64,000 nucleotides of DNA from Amblyomma americanum (taxonomy: Eukaryota > Arthropoda > Arachnida > Ixodida > Ixodidae): assembly GCF_052857255.1 (NCBI RefSeq), contig NC_135500.1:52911272-52975271 (forward strand), in the 5' to 3' direction. How positions within the stretch are numbered: position 1 is the first letter of the stretch; each line of letters starts with the position of its first letter. Both the position numbers and the translations under genes were made by a program. Below the pieces are notes generated by a model. The model was not told where the DNA came from, did not search any database, and saw nothing but the letters and a program-made list of their open reading frames with translations. Positions 27,594-38,001 of the stretch are shown here, in pieces.

Positions 27594-29811
27594 CTAGACC
27601 GCAACAACACCCTCGTAAACTTCATTTCTTCTACAACGGGCACTTCCCCTTCCCATGCGATAGCGGCTGTGTTGGACGTTCCTCTCTTCGTCTTGTGTTC
27701 GCGCTGTTCCCTTTTCAGCAATGTTATAACAACTAGCTCGCAACAACACCCTCGTAAACTTCATTTCTTTCTCAACGGGCACTTTCTCTTCCCATGTGTA
27801 AGCGCCTGCCTTGTACGTTCCTCTCTTCGCCTTGTCTTCGCGCTGTTCCCTTTTCAGCACTGTTATAACAACTAGACCGCAACAACACCCTCGTAAACTT
27901 AATTTCTTTCACAACAAGCACTTTTCTTTCCCATGTGTCAGCGCCTGTGTTGTGCGTTCCTCTCTTCGCCTTGTCTTCGCGCTGTTCCCTTTTCAGCAAA
28001 GTTATAACAACTAGCTCGCAACAACACCCTCGTAAACTTTATTTCTTTCACAACGGGCACTTTCCCTTCCCATTTGTAAGCGCCTGTCTTGTACGTTCCT
28101 CTCTTCGCCTTGTCTTCGCGCTGTTTCCTTTTCAGCAATGTTACAACAACTAGACCGCAACAACACCCTCCTGAACTTCATTTCTTTCACAACGGGCACT
28201 TTCCCTTCCCATGTGTTAGCGGCTGTTTTGTACGTTCCTCTCTACGTCTTGAGTTCGCGCTGCTCTCTTTTCAGCAATGTTATACCAACTAGACCGCAAC
28301 AACACCATCGTAAACTTCATTTCTTCCACAACGGGCACTTTCCCTTCTCATGTGTCAGCGCCTGTCTTGTACGTTCCTCTCATCGTCATGTTTTCGCGCT
28401 GTTCTCTTTTCAGCAATGTTATAAAAACTAGCCCGCAACAACACCCTCGTAAACTTCATTTCTTCCACAACGGCAACTTTCACTTCCCATGTGTCAGCGC
28501 CTGTGTTGTACTTTCCTCCCTTCGCCTTGTCTTCGCGCTGTTGCCTTTTCAGCAATGTTATAGCAACTAGCCCGCAACAACACCCTCGCAAACTTCATTT
28601 CTTTCACAACGGGCACTTTCCCTTCCCATGTGTTAGCGGCTGTTTTGTATTTTCCGCTCTTCGTCTTGAGTTCGCGCTGTTCTCTTTTCACCAATGTTAT
28701 AACTAGCGCGCAACAACACCCTCGTAAACTTCATTTCTTCCACAACGGGCACTTTCCCTTCCCATGTGCCAGCGCCTGTGTTGTACGTTCCTCTCTTCGC
28801 CTTGTCTTCGCGCTGTTGCCTTTTCAGCAATGTTATAACTAGCCAGCAACAACACCCTCGTAAACTTCATTTCTTCCACAACGGGCACTTTCTCTTCCCA
28901 TGTGTCAGCGCCTGTGTAGTACGCTCCTCTCTTCGCCTTGTGTTCGCGCTGTTACCTTTTCAGAAATGTTATAACAACTAGCCCGCAACAACACCCTCGT
29001 AAACTTAATTTCTTTCACAACAGGCACTTTCCCTTCCCATGTGTCAGCGCCTGTTTTGTATGTTCCTCTCTTCGTCTCGTGTTCGCGCTGTTCCCTTTTC
29101 AGCAATGTTATACCAACTAGCCCGCAACAACACCCTCGTCAACTTCATTTCTTCTACAACGGGCACTTTCCCTTCCCATGTGTCAGCGCCTGTGTTGTAC
29201 GTTCCTCTCTTTGCCTTGTCTTCGCGCTGTTAGCTTTTCAGCAATGCTATAACAACTAGCCCGCAACAACACCCTCGTAAACTTCATTTCTTCCACAACG
29301 GGCACTTTCCCTTCCCATTTGTCAGCGCCTGTGTTTTACGCTCCTCTCTTCGCCCTGTCTTCGCGCTGTTCCCTTTTCAGCAATGTTATACCAACTAGCC
29401 CACAACAACACCCTCGTAAACTTCCTTTGTTGTACATCGGGCACTTTCCCTTCCCATGTGTCAGCGCCTGTGTTGTACGTTCCTCTCTTCGCCTTGTCTT
29501 CGCGCTGTTGCCTTTTCAGCAATGTTATAACAACTAGCCCGCAACAACAACCTCGTAAACTTCATTTCTCTCACAATGGGCACTTTCCCTTCCCATGTGT
29601 CAGCGCCTGTCTTGTACGTTCCTCTCTTCGCCTTGTCTTCGCGCTGTTCCCTTTTCAGCAATGTGTTAACAATTAGCCCGCAACAACACCCTCGTACACT
29701 TAATTTCTTTCACAACAGGCATTTTACCTTCCCATGTGTCAGCGCCTGTTTTGTACTTTCCTCCCTTCGTCTCGAGTTCGCGCTGTTCCCTTTTCAGCAA
29801 TGTTATACCAA
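27594..29811. repeat. Higher-order repeat unit D, copy 2 (2218 bp)
   Basis: Tandem copy of the preceding block. A third copy starts at 29812 but matches only to about 29938, where the variant order changes. Confidence 0.9.
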
Positions 29812-32800
29812 CTAGACCGCAACAACACCCTCGTAAACTTCATTTCTTCTACAACGGGCACTTCCCCTTCCCATGCGATAGCGGCTGTGTTGGACGTTCC
29901 TCTCTTCGTCTTGTGTTCGCGCTGTTCCCTTTTCAGCAATGCTATACCAACTAGCCCGCAACAACACCCTCGTCAACTTCATTTCTTCTACAACGGGCAC
30001 TTTCCCTTCCCATGTGTCAGCGCCTGTATTGTACGTTCCTCTCTTCGTCTTGTGTTCGCGCTGTTCCCTTTTTAGCAAATATATACCAACTAGACAGCAA
30101 CAACACCCTCGTAAATTTCATTTCTTCTACAACGGGCACTTTCCCTTCCCATCTGTCAGTGCCTGTGTTGTACGTTCCTCTCTTCGTCTTGTGTTCGCGC
30201 TGTTCTCTTTTCAGCAATGTGATACCAACTAGCCCAAAACAACACCCTCGTAAACTTCATTTCTTTCACAACGGGCACTTTCCCTTCCCATGTGTTAGCG
30301 GCTGTTTTGTACGTTCCTGTCTTCGTCTTGAGTTCGCGCTGTTCCCTTTTCAGCAATGTTATACCAACTAGACTGCAACAACACTTTCGTAAACTTCATT
30401 TCTTCTACAACGGGCACTTTCCCTTCCCATGTGTAAGCGCCTGTCTTGTACGTTCCTCTCTTCGCCTTGTCTTCGCGCTGTTTCCTTTTCAGCAATGTTA
30501 TAACAACTAGACCGCAACAACACCCTCCTGAACTTCATTTCTTTCACAACGGGCACTTTCCCTTCCCATGTGTTAGCGGCTGTTTTGTACGTTCCTCTCT
30601 ACGTCTTGAGTTCGCGCTGCTCTCTTTTCAGCAATGTTATACCAACTAGACCGCAACAACACCATCGTAAACTTCATTTCTTCCACAACGGGCACTTTCC
30701 CTTCTCATGTGTAAGCGCCTGTCTTGTACGTTCCTCTCATCGTCATGTGTTCGCGCTGTTCCCTTTTCAGCAATGTTATAAAAACTAGCCCGCAACAACA
30801 CCCTCGTGAACTTCATTTCTTCCACAACGGCAACTTTCACTTCCCATGTGTCAGCGCCTGTGTTGTACTTTCCTCCCTTCGCCTTGTCTTCGCGCTGTTG
30901 CCTTTTCAGCAATGTTATAGCAACTAGCCCGCAACAACACCCTCGCAAACTTCATTTCTTTCACAACGGGCACTTTCCCTTCCCATGTGTTAGCGGCTGT
31001 TTTGTATTTTCCGCTCTTCGTCTTGAGTTCGCGCTGTTCTCTTTTCACCAATGTTATAACTAGCGCGCAACAACACCCTCGTAAACTTCATTTCTTCCAC
31101 AACGGGCACTTTCCCTTCCCATGTGCCAGCGCCTGTGTTGTACGTTCCTCTCTTCGCCTTGTCTTCGCGCTGTTGCCTTTTCAGCAATGTTATAACTAGC
31201 GCGCAAGAACACCCTCGTAAACTTCATTTCTTTCACAACGGGCACGTTCCCTTCCCATGTGTCAGCGCCTGTGTTGTACGTTCCTCTCTTCGCCTTGTCT
31301 TCGCGCTGTTTCCTTTTCAGCAATGTTATAACAACTAGCCAGCAACAATACCCTCGTAAACTTCATTTCTTCCACAACGGGCACTTTCTCTTCCCATGTG
31401 TCAGCGCCTGTGTAGTACGCTCCTCTCTTCGCCTTGTGTTCGCGCTGTTACCTTTTCAGAAATGTTATAACAACTAGCCCGCAACAACACCCTCGTAAAC
31501 TTAATTTCTTTCACAACAGGCACTTTCCCTTCCCATGTGTCAGCGCCTGTTTTGTATGTTCCTCTCTTCGTCTCGTGTTCGCGCTGTTCCCTTTTCAGCA
31601 ATGTTATACCAACTAGCCCGCAACAACACCCTCGTCAACTTCATTTCTTCTACAACGGGCACTTTCCCTTCTCATGTGTCAGCGCCTGTGTTGTACGTTC
31701 CTCTCTTTGCCTTGTCTTCGCGCTGTTCCCTTTTCAGCAATGCTATAACAACTAGCCCGCAACAACACCCTCGTAAACTTCATTTCTTCCACAACGGGCA
31801 CTTTCCCTTCCCATTTGTCAGCGCCTGTGTTTTACGCTCCTCTCTTCGCCTTGTCTTCGCGCTGTTCCCTTTTCAGCAATGTTATACCAACTAGCCCGCA
31901 ACAACACCCTCGTAAACTTCCTTTGTTGTACATCGGGCACTTTCCCTTCCCATGTGTCAGCGCCTGTGTTGTACGTTCCTCTCTTCGCCTTGTCTTCGCG
32001 CTGTTGCCTTTTCAGCAATGTTATAACAACTAGCCCGCAACAACAACCTCGTAAACTTCATTTCTCTCACAATGGGCACTTTCTCTTCCCATGTGTCAGC
32101 GCCTGTCTTGTACGTTCCTCTCTTCGCCTTGTCTTCGCGCTGTTCCCTTTTCAGCAATGTGTTAACAATTAGCCCGCAACAACACCCTCGTAAACTTAAT
32201 TTCTTCTACAACGGGCACTTCCCCTTCCCATGCGATAGCGGCTGTGTTGGACGTTCCTCTCTTCGTCTTGTGTTCGCGCTGTTCCCTTTTCAGCAATGCT
32301 ATACCAACTAGCCCGCAACAACACCCTCGTCAACTTCATTTCTTCTACAACGGGCACTTTCCCTTCCCATGTGTCAGCGCCTGTGTTGTACGTTCCTCTC
32401 TTCGTCTTGTGTTCGCGCTGTTCCCTTTTTAGCAAATTTATACCAACTAGACAGCAACAACACCCTCGTAAATTTCATTTCTTCTACAACGGGCACTTTC
32501 CCTTCCCATCTGTCAGCGCCTGTGTTGTACGTTCCTCTCTTCGTCTTGTGTTCGCGCTGTTCTCTTTTCAGCAATGTGAAACCAACTAGCCCAAAACAAC
32601 ACCCTCGTAAACTTCATTTCTTTCACAACGGGCACTTTCCCTTCCCATGTGTTAGCGGCTGTTTTGTACGTTCCTGTCTTCGTCTTGAGTTCGCGCTGTT
32701 CCCTTTTCAGCAATGTTATACCAACTAGACTGCAACAACACTTTCGTAAACTTCATTTCTTCTACAACGGGCACTTTCCCTTCCCATGTCTCAGCGCCTG

Positions 32801-32852
32801 TGTTGTACATTCCTCTATTCGTTCTGTGTTCGCGCTGTTCTCTTTTCAGCAA

Positions 32853-33964
32853 CGAATAGATGTGCTTCGCGGGCCACAGCTCGAGAGCACTGTGCTATGC
32901 CATGCTATGGTATGTTAAAAAAGACTATTCTATCGTCGCTGCCGATCGCGCCTCGTGTTAAACTACAACACGCTCTCGTGATGTGCATTGAACATCATCG
33001 TCCTCATCAGCTTTCATCTGCGACGCAAACTAATCCGATCAGAGCAACCTGAATGAGAGCTTAACCTGAGTCTGATGTCGTCATCGGACGTGTCGACGAC
33101 CCAGGAAACCAAAACCCTGAGCCAACAATGCTAAACACATGCTGTCGCACGTTTACTCGGTATAACTAGTTTAAATCCCTAGCAAGTTTTGTTTCACTTG
33201 TTTCAATCATCAGTTATATGAGTCGCTTCTGCCAATGGGCTTTATCCTCTGCGCTTCATTGGTTATGGTATAGGAAGTGGGTCCTTTAATCTTGAGTGTG
33301 CGTGTGAGTTCAGAGCGAGGTTGCGGAACATAGTCGTAGGTTGCTCAAACTAGCTTCGCACTCAGACAGAGAAAATTAGTGGTGCTGAGAAGAACCGGAT
33401 TTAACCTTGAAGTGTTTGCTACAAATTCCTTTGATCTGTACTTAGAAGCGCCATGTAAACGCCCTCACATAATTTGCTTAAGTACCGTTCTCTTACAAAC
33501 TGGTTTAAAAGAAGCTTCAACTTACTGTGCGTTTTTGCAAGTGCATCTATCTTCTCATCGAAGAAGTAGTTCTGCAAAAAAGAAACAATAATAACGCATT
33601 ATTACAAAAGGTTGGCTGCTTGGCCTGAATGAATAGCTTGGGCAGAAAATTAGATAAAATTCGTTACGCGTCAGTAAAATACTGGTTCTTTTATTGTTAA
33701 CCTCACTCCACTGAAGTTCTTTGACTTCATAGATAAAGAGATGCAGACAGCAGACGATGTATAGACGAAACACGGAAACAGGTAAACTAATCTATATACA
33801 ATCACTACAACAATGATACGGAAAACACATGGACGCTAAACAAATACCCCTGTCACACGCCATCCCTCGAAGGCCTTTCCAGCAAAGCACCTTTTTTCCA
33901 AAGGAGTGAAAGCTCAAAAGAGCAGCGACGCAGCTACAAGGTGCGGCCAAAAGGAGAAACAGTC
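32853..33964. other. Unique sequence between satellite and first LTR element; no gene recognised
   Basis: After the satellite the sequence becomes non-repetitive and AT-richer. I see no recognisable domain, SINE or RNA gene. The last ~170 bases (33792-33964) are open on the - strand, and with the LTR element removed they continue in frame into 38173-38335 (see findings). This suggests the retroelement inserted into a pre-existing reading frame or older element that I cannot name. Confidence 0.6.
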
Positions 33965-34136
33965 TGTAGCACCCTCTCTTGGGCGGCGCCGACAACCCGG
34001 CTAGCGCGCGCCACCCTGCGAAGAGAATAAAGACGGCACCTGGTCGTGGCTCGTGCAGCCACGGCTGGAGTTCTGTTCTGGTGTCGGCTCGTAGCAGTGG
34101 TCTCGTTTCCTTCGCTCCTGAGGTGTTAAGCCTACA
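33965..34136 (+). repeat. 5' LTR of first Gypsy element (172 bp)
   Basis: Begins TGTAGCACC and ends GCCTACA, the TG...CA ends typical of LTRs, and is repeated at 37997-38168. It contains an AATAAA polyadenylation-like signal near 34027. The four differences from the 3' LTR are two in the stretch CAGCCACGGCTGGAGTTCTG and two near the 3' end. Confidence 0.95.
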
Positions 34137-34154
34137 TTGGTGACCTAGGACGAG
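34137..34154 (+). promoter_or_regulatory. Primer-binding site candidate
   Basis: The sequence TTGGTGACCTAGGACGAG follows the 5' LTR directly, the position where a host tRNA 3' end primes minus-strand DNA synthesis. The TGGTGAC core is seen in other arthropod Gypsy elements; the tRNA was not identified. Confidence 0.65.
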
Positions 34155-34156
34155 CA

Positions 34157-34820
34157 ATGACAGATCCCGCAACATCCACGCAGCAGGATTCGCGTCCGCA
34201 GGACGTCTCGTCGCTGCAGGTTTTCTCCTTCCACCTTTCTGGCCCCAGAACCCGCAAGTTTGGTTCCACCAGGTTGAGGCGCAATTTTGCTTAGCCCGCA
34301 TCACGTCGGAGACGACGCGCTACTACCATGTTGCCTCAAGCCTGCCTCCTGACATTGCCGGTGAGCTCTCCGACGTTCTCTCCGCCCCCAAGGGTGCTAC
34401 ACCATATCAGCACCTGAAAACCGAGGTGCTAGAGAGATTTATGCCGTCAGACCGCACCCGCCTCCAGCATCTCATTACCGGGGAAGACCTTGGCGACCGG
34501 CGCCCTTCCCAGCTTCTGCGCCGGATGCGACAGCTTGTCGGGGAGCGCGATATCCCCAACCACTCAGCGTTGCTTCGAGAGCGTTTCCTCCAACGCCTTC
34601 CTCAACCCATCGCCTCGTCCTTGCGGCGTCCGGTGACGTCACCCTCGACCGCCTGGTTGAGCTCGCAGATAACGTTCATGAGGCCACCACCCCGTCCGTC
34701 ACTGCTGTTTTGCCGCCAAGAGACCCAGCGATTTCGCGCCTTGAGGCCCGTCTCGAGGAGCTTGCCGCCTCAGTCGCCGCACTCCGGAGCCGACCTCTAG
34801 ACCCGTCCGTCTCGTCTTGA
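34157..34820 (+). pseudogene. gag: gag remnant of first Gypsy element
   Basis: An ATG at 34157 opens a frame just after the PBS, but it reaches a stop at 34295-34297. The gag-like frame resumes after a one-base slip near 34213: residues such as WFHQVEAQF and the stretch around TPYQHLKTEVLERF resemble the capsid-like Gag common in tick Gypsy elements. A second slip near 34617 changes frame again before LEARLEELAASVAAL, a short coiled-coil-like segment. The following basic, zinc-knuckle-bearing tail expected before protease is absent; sequence goes almost directly to the protease region. Gag would form the particle core. This copy cannot make it. Confidence 0.8.
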
Positions 34821-34841
34821 TCATCGCGCTCTTTTGCGCTC

Positions 34842-35384
34842 ATGTCAAGCTCGGAGTCCCAGCCCTATATCTCTCTGCTGGTACCACAGGTGTTTTCGCC
34901 ACCGGGCCACGAAGTGTACACCGCCCTGTTCGTGGCCGGGAAACGCCCTCTGGGATCACTAACGGCGGCGTGTAGTTCCTCCAGTCATTCGAGCCCCCTG
35001 TTCATGGTCACTGACAAGTTCTCCGCCACCCAGTTTCTTATCGACACGGGCGCGGAAATCAGCGTGGTTCCACCGACTAAGGCAGATAGTTCCAAGCCAT
35101 CAGGACTGTCGCTCTGTGCTGCCAACGCCTCGTCTATACCCACGTATGGGCTACGATCTCTCACCCTCGACTTCGCCCTACGCCGCACTTTTCGATGGGT
35201 CTTCGTCATCGCAGACGTGGTTCGCCCGATCATCGGCTCAGACTTCCTCTCATACTTCGACTTAGACGTCAGCGTGCGGCATCGTCGCCTTACCGACGGT
35301 CTGAATCATCTCTCCATATCGGGAGTCTCGTCCGACCTTGCTCCCATGGGCATTCGCACGCTGATACCTTCCTCTAAGTTCTAA
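34842..35384 (+). pseudogene. pol: Retroviral-type aspartic protease domain of Gypsy pol
   Basis: A 180-codon open stretch carries the aspartic-protease motif LIDTGAEISVV (about residues 66-76) and, about 55 residues later, the IIGSDFL motif typical of retropepsins. The domain itself looks intact, with the catalytic Asp present. In Ty3/Gypsy it cleaves Gag-Pol. It ends in a TAA at 35382-35384, where the polyprotein should run on into reverse transcriptase, so the reading frame is broken downstream. Confidence 0.88.
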
Positions 35385-36076
35385 AAAGTGTTGGCGGATT
35401 TCCCGGAGCTCACTACGCCATGCAACCTCACTCAGGCGCCTAACCATACTGACACACCACATCGTCACCCGGGGTCCACCCGCAGCTGATCGACCGCGCC
35501 GCTTGTTTGGAGACCGTCTAGCTATCGCCAAACGTCAGTTTGACCACATGCTGGAGCTCGGCATTATACGCCCGTCGTCCAGCGCGTGGGCGTCTCCCGC
35601 TGCATCTAGTGCCCAAGCGTGATCCCGGTGACTGGCTTCCCTGCGGCGACTATCTGGCGTTGAATTCCAACACTGTCCTCGACAGCTATCCGCTGCCCCA
35701 CATCCAGGACTTTACAGCGTGCCTCGCCGGCTGCGAAATTTTTAGCAAAGTTGACCTGGTTAAGGCGTATCACCAAATTCCTATTGAACCCGCCGACATA
35801 CCTAAGACCGCCATCACGACGCCCATTGGTTTGCTTGAGTACGTCCGGATGCATTTTGGACTACGCAGTTCGGCTCAAACCTTCCAGCGGTTCATGGCTG
35901 AGATCACGCGGGGCCTACCGAGTGTATTCGCGTACCTTGACGATGTCCTCATCGCCAGCCCTACACCTCATGATCATGAGCAAGAACTACGTGCTTTGTT
36001 CAAGCGTCTACAGCACTACGGCCTGGTTGTGAATGCCTCCAAGTGTGTTTTCGGTGCTCCTGAGCTCGAGTTTTAG
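35385..36076 (+). pseudogene. pol: Reverse transcriptase (fingers/palm) of Gypsy pol
   Basis: After at least two small frameshifts between 35385 and 35610, the frame from 35540 shows the RT blocks in order: [31 protein letters not shown], a degraded FGL block ([15 protein letters not shown]) and the catalytic YLDD box ([10 protein letters not shown], about 35933). Catalytic aspartates are kept. The frame stops at an in-frame TAG (36074-36076) inside the usual GHHIS motif that begins the thumb/connection. The domain copies element RNA to DNA; here it is cut by the stop. Confidence 0.92.
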
Positions 36077-37015
36077 GGTCATCACATATCCTCAGTGGGT
36101 ATCCGCCCTCTCGCGTCCCACGTCCTGACCATCGAGAATTTTCCCCTGCCCATAACCCTGCGCCTCCTGCGACAATTCCTGGGGCTGGTGAATTTCTCCC
36201 GCCGCTTTATCCCGCACTGTGCAGAGCTACTTGGCCCGCTCACCGACCTCCTCCAGTCAACCGCTGGCCCGTCCTCCGCAATCTCTTGGTCATCAGAAGC
36301 CCAGGCCGCCTTTACTGCCGCGAAGCAAGCAGTCGCTAACGCCGTGCTTCTAGTCCATCCGCGCAACGACGCCCCTACGAGATTGATGGTGGATGCCTCC
36401 AGCGTGGCCATCGAAGACGTCTTACAGCAGTACATTAACTCCGAGTGGAGACCATTGTCTTTTTACTCTAGGAAGCTACTTCCTGCTGAGACCCGCTACA
36501 GCGTCTTCGGTCTAGAGCTGCTAGCCATCTATTCCGCTATCGAGCACTTTTGGCATTTTGTAGAAGGATGCAAGTTTCACATGCTAACCGATCATAAACC
36601 GCTGGCATATGTGCTCCGGACCAACTCATCGAAGTACGTGTCGCGTGAACTCCGTCAGCTCGCTTATATCTCGGAGTTTACTACCGACATCCGGCATGTG
36701 AAAGGCGCAGCCAACACCGCCGCTGACGCCCTCTCTCGTATTGTCGCGGTAGACGGTCCATCTTCCACCGTAGACTGGGCCGAATTCTCTTCTGCCCAGC
36801 AGAATGACGATGAGCTTGCCGCTTTTCGAGCGAACCCTCGTTCTCTCCGATTACGGCTTGTGCCCCATCCTTGCTCGCCTGAGCCCTTGTCGTGCGATGT
36901 TTCAACGGACTTTCCTCGCCCTTTTTTTCCGGCTACACTACGTCGCACTATCTTCCATTCTCTCCATGACATATGCCATCCAGGTATTTGGGCTACTCAG
37001 CGCCTTCTCACCTAG
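36077..37015 (+). pseudogene. pol: RT thumb, RNase H and integrase zinc-binding region of Gypsy pol
   Basis: The same frame as the RT continues after the TAG and stays open to 37015. It shows FLGLVNFSRRFIP (RT thumb), RNase H blocks (LMVDASSVAIEDVLQQ, PLSFYSRKL, FHMLTDHKPLAYVL) and the start of the integrase HHCC domain (HSLHDICHPG). A stop at 37013-37015 falls between the histidine and cysteine halves of the zinc finger; the CLPC half follows in another frame near 37066. In RNase H the second acidic position reads VFGLELLAI, so the fold looks preserved. Confidence 0.9.
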
Positions 37016-38001
37016 CCGTATGCTTGGCCCGGAATCAACGCTGATGTGCGTGCTTGGACGCGCCGGTGCCTACCCTGTCAGTAGACCAAGATCTGTCGAC
37101 ATACCAAGACACCTTCCCAAGCCTTTCTACCCCCTGGCCGTCGTTTCGACCATGTTCATCTCGACATCGTGGGCCCTCTACCCATCTCTCGAGGCTACCG
37201 CTATATCTTCACCATAGTCGACCACTTCACTCGCTGGCCGGTGGCAGTCCCCATTCCTGACATCACCGCAGAGACTGTTTCGCGCGCCTTCATTTCTGCG
37301 TGGGTATCTCGATTTGGTTGTCCTGGCACTGTGACAACCGACCGTGGACGCCAGTTTGAGTCCTCCCTGTTTGCTTCCTTTAATAATATTCTCTGCGCCA
37401 GGCATTGCCGTACCACTGCATATCACCCGTGTGCTAACGGCATGGTGGAACGCCTTCACCGCCAATTGAATTCCGCCCTCGCTTCCCGCCTCAATTGCGC
37501 CCCTTGTGCTGCTTGGTCTAAGGGCCGTCATCCGAGAAGACTTACAGTGCTCAGCTGCAGAGCTCGTGTATGGAAGTGCTTTGCGTCTTCCAGGCGACTT
37601 CTTTACATCCCAGCAGCTTCCAGCCCAGCCCCAAGAATTCCTCTAAACGCCTGCTGGACTGCGTTAAAGACCTCCGGCCTACTCCCCCACGTCCGTCCCG
37701 CCACCATACCATTTTCGTACACCCCGACCTGGCCACTTCGACCCACGTTTTTGTGCGCCGCGACGCTGTCCGAGCTCCACTCACGCCGGCTTACGACAGA
37801 CCTTTCCGCGTTCGCCGCACCCCGAAAACCGCCACCATTCTCCAAAACGGCCGCGAAGAGACCGTCAGTCTAGACTGCCTTAAACCGGCTTACATAGAGA
37901 CCACCCTGGAACGACTCCCACCGCCACCTGACCTAGTGCTCGAGTGCCATCGCCGGCCCTCCGTCCGTTTCGACTTCCAGTCTAGGTGGGGGGCCCTGTA
38001 G
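37016..38001 (+). pseudogene. pol: Integrase core and C-terminus of Gypsy pol
   Basis: The catalytic core is readable in the frame of 37169-37530 with all three acidic residues: D in the HLDIVGPLP block (about 37158), D in TVTTDRGRQFES and E in ANGMVERLHRQ. A frameshift near 37500 breaks the segment after the core. The C-terminal part is read in the frame of 37570-38001 (HPDLATSTHVFVRRD, then PPPPDLV). It terminates at the TAG formed by the first bases of the 3' LTR, a usual arrangement in this family. Integrase would insert the cDNA; this copy is not expressible as one protein. Confidence 0.9.

Larger units (their letters stand above)
1..32852. repeat. 139-bp tandem satellite array (about 236 monomers)
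   Basis: The whole stretch is a head-to-tail repeat with a 139-bp period, seen from recurrence of the same words (for example TTTTCAGCAATGTTATA and TCAGCGCCTGT) every 139 bases. A hand-made consensus has C48, T46, A24 and G21, so the + strand is about 68% pyrimidine while GC is near 50%. Monomers diverge at a handful of sites. Some are 136 bp because one AAC is missing before the CTAG near the monomer end (for example 4681, 4821, 16079, 21214, 31195). The array is open at the window start and stops abruptly at about 32852, inside a monomer just after TTTTCAGC. No transposon or unique sequence interrupts it. The many short reading frames on both strands are by-products of few stop codons and a period that is not a multiple of three; I do not call genes here. 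I do not recognise the family by name. Confidence 0.98.

Noticed and set aside
1..32852. CRISPR-like array
   Set aside because: The repeat is continuous with no unique spacers, the unit is 139 bp, and the context is eukaryotic.
1..32852. Telomeric repeat block
   Set aside because: No TTAGG or similar short telomeric repeat occurs; the period is 139 bp. Subtelomeric location remains possible but is not shown.
32..32918. Hundreds of 60-160-codon open frames on both strands giving similar Cys/Ser/Phe-rich or Lys/Arg/Glu-rich peptides
   Set aside because: They follow the 139-bp repeat in rotating frames, overlap on both strands, have no consistent start or domain, and exist because the monomer has few stops. 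No gene family is implied.
33792..34304. 170-codon minus-strand frame as a gene
   Set aside because: Most of it is the antisense of the 5' LTR and gag start of the Gypsy element; only its last ~55 codons lie outside.
35606..36435. Minus-strand frames opposite the first Gypsy pol
   Set aside because: They are antisense shadows of a pol region with clear RT and RNase H motifs on the + strand.
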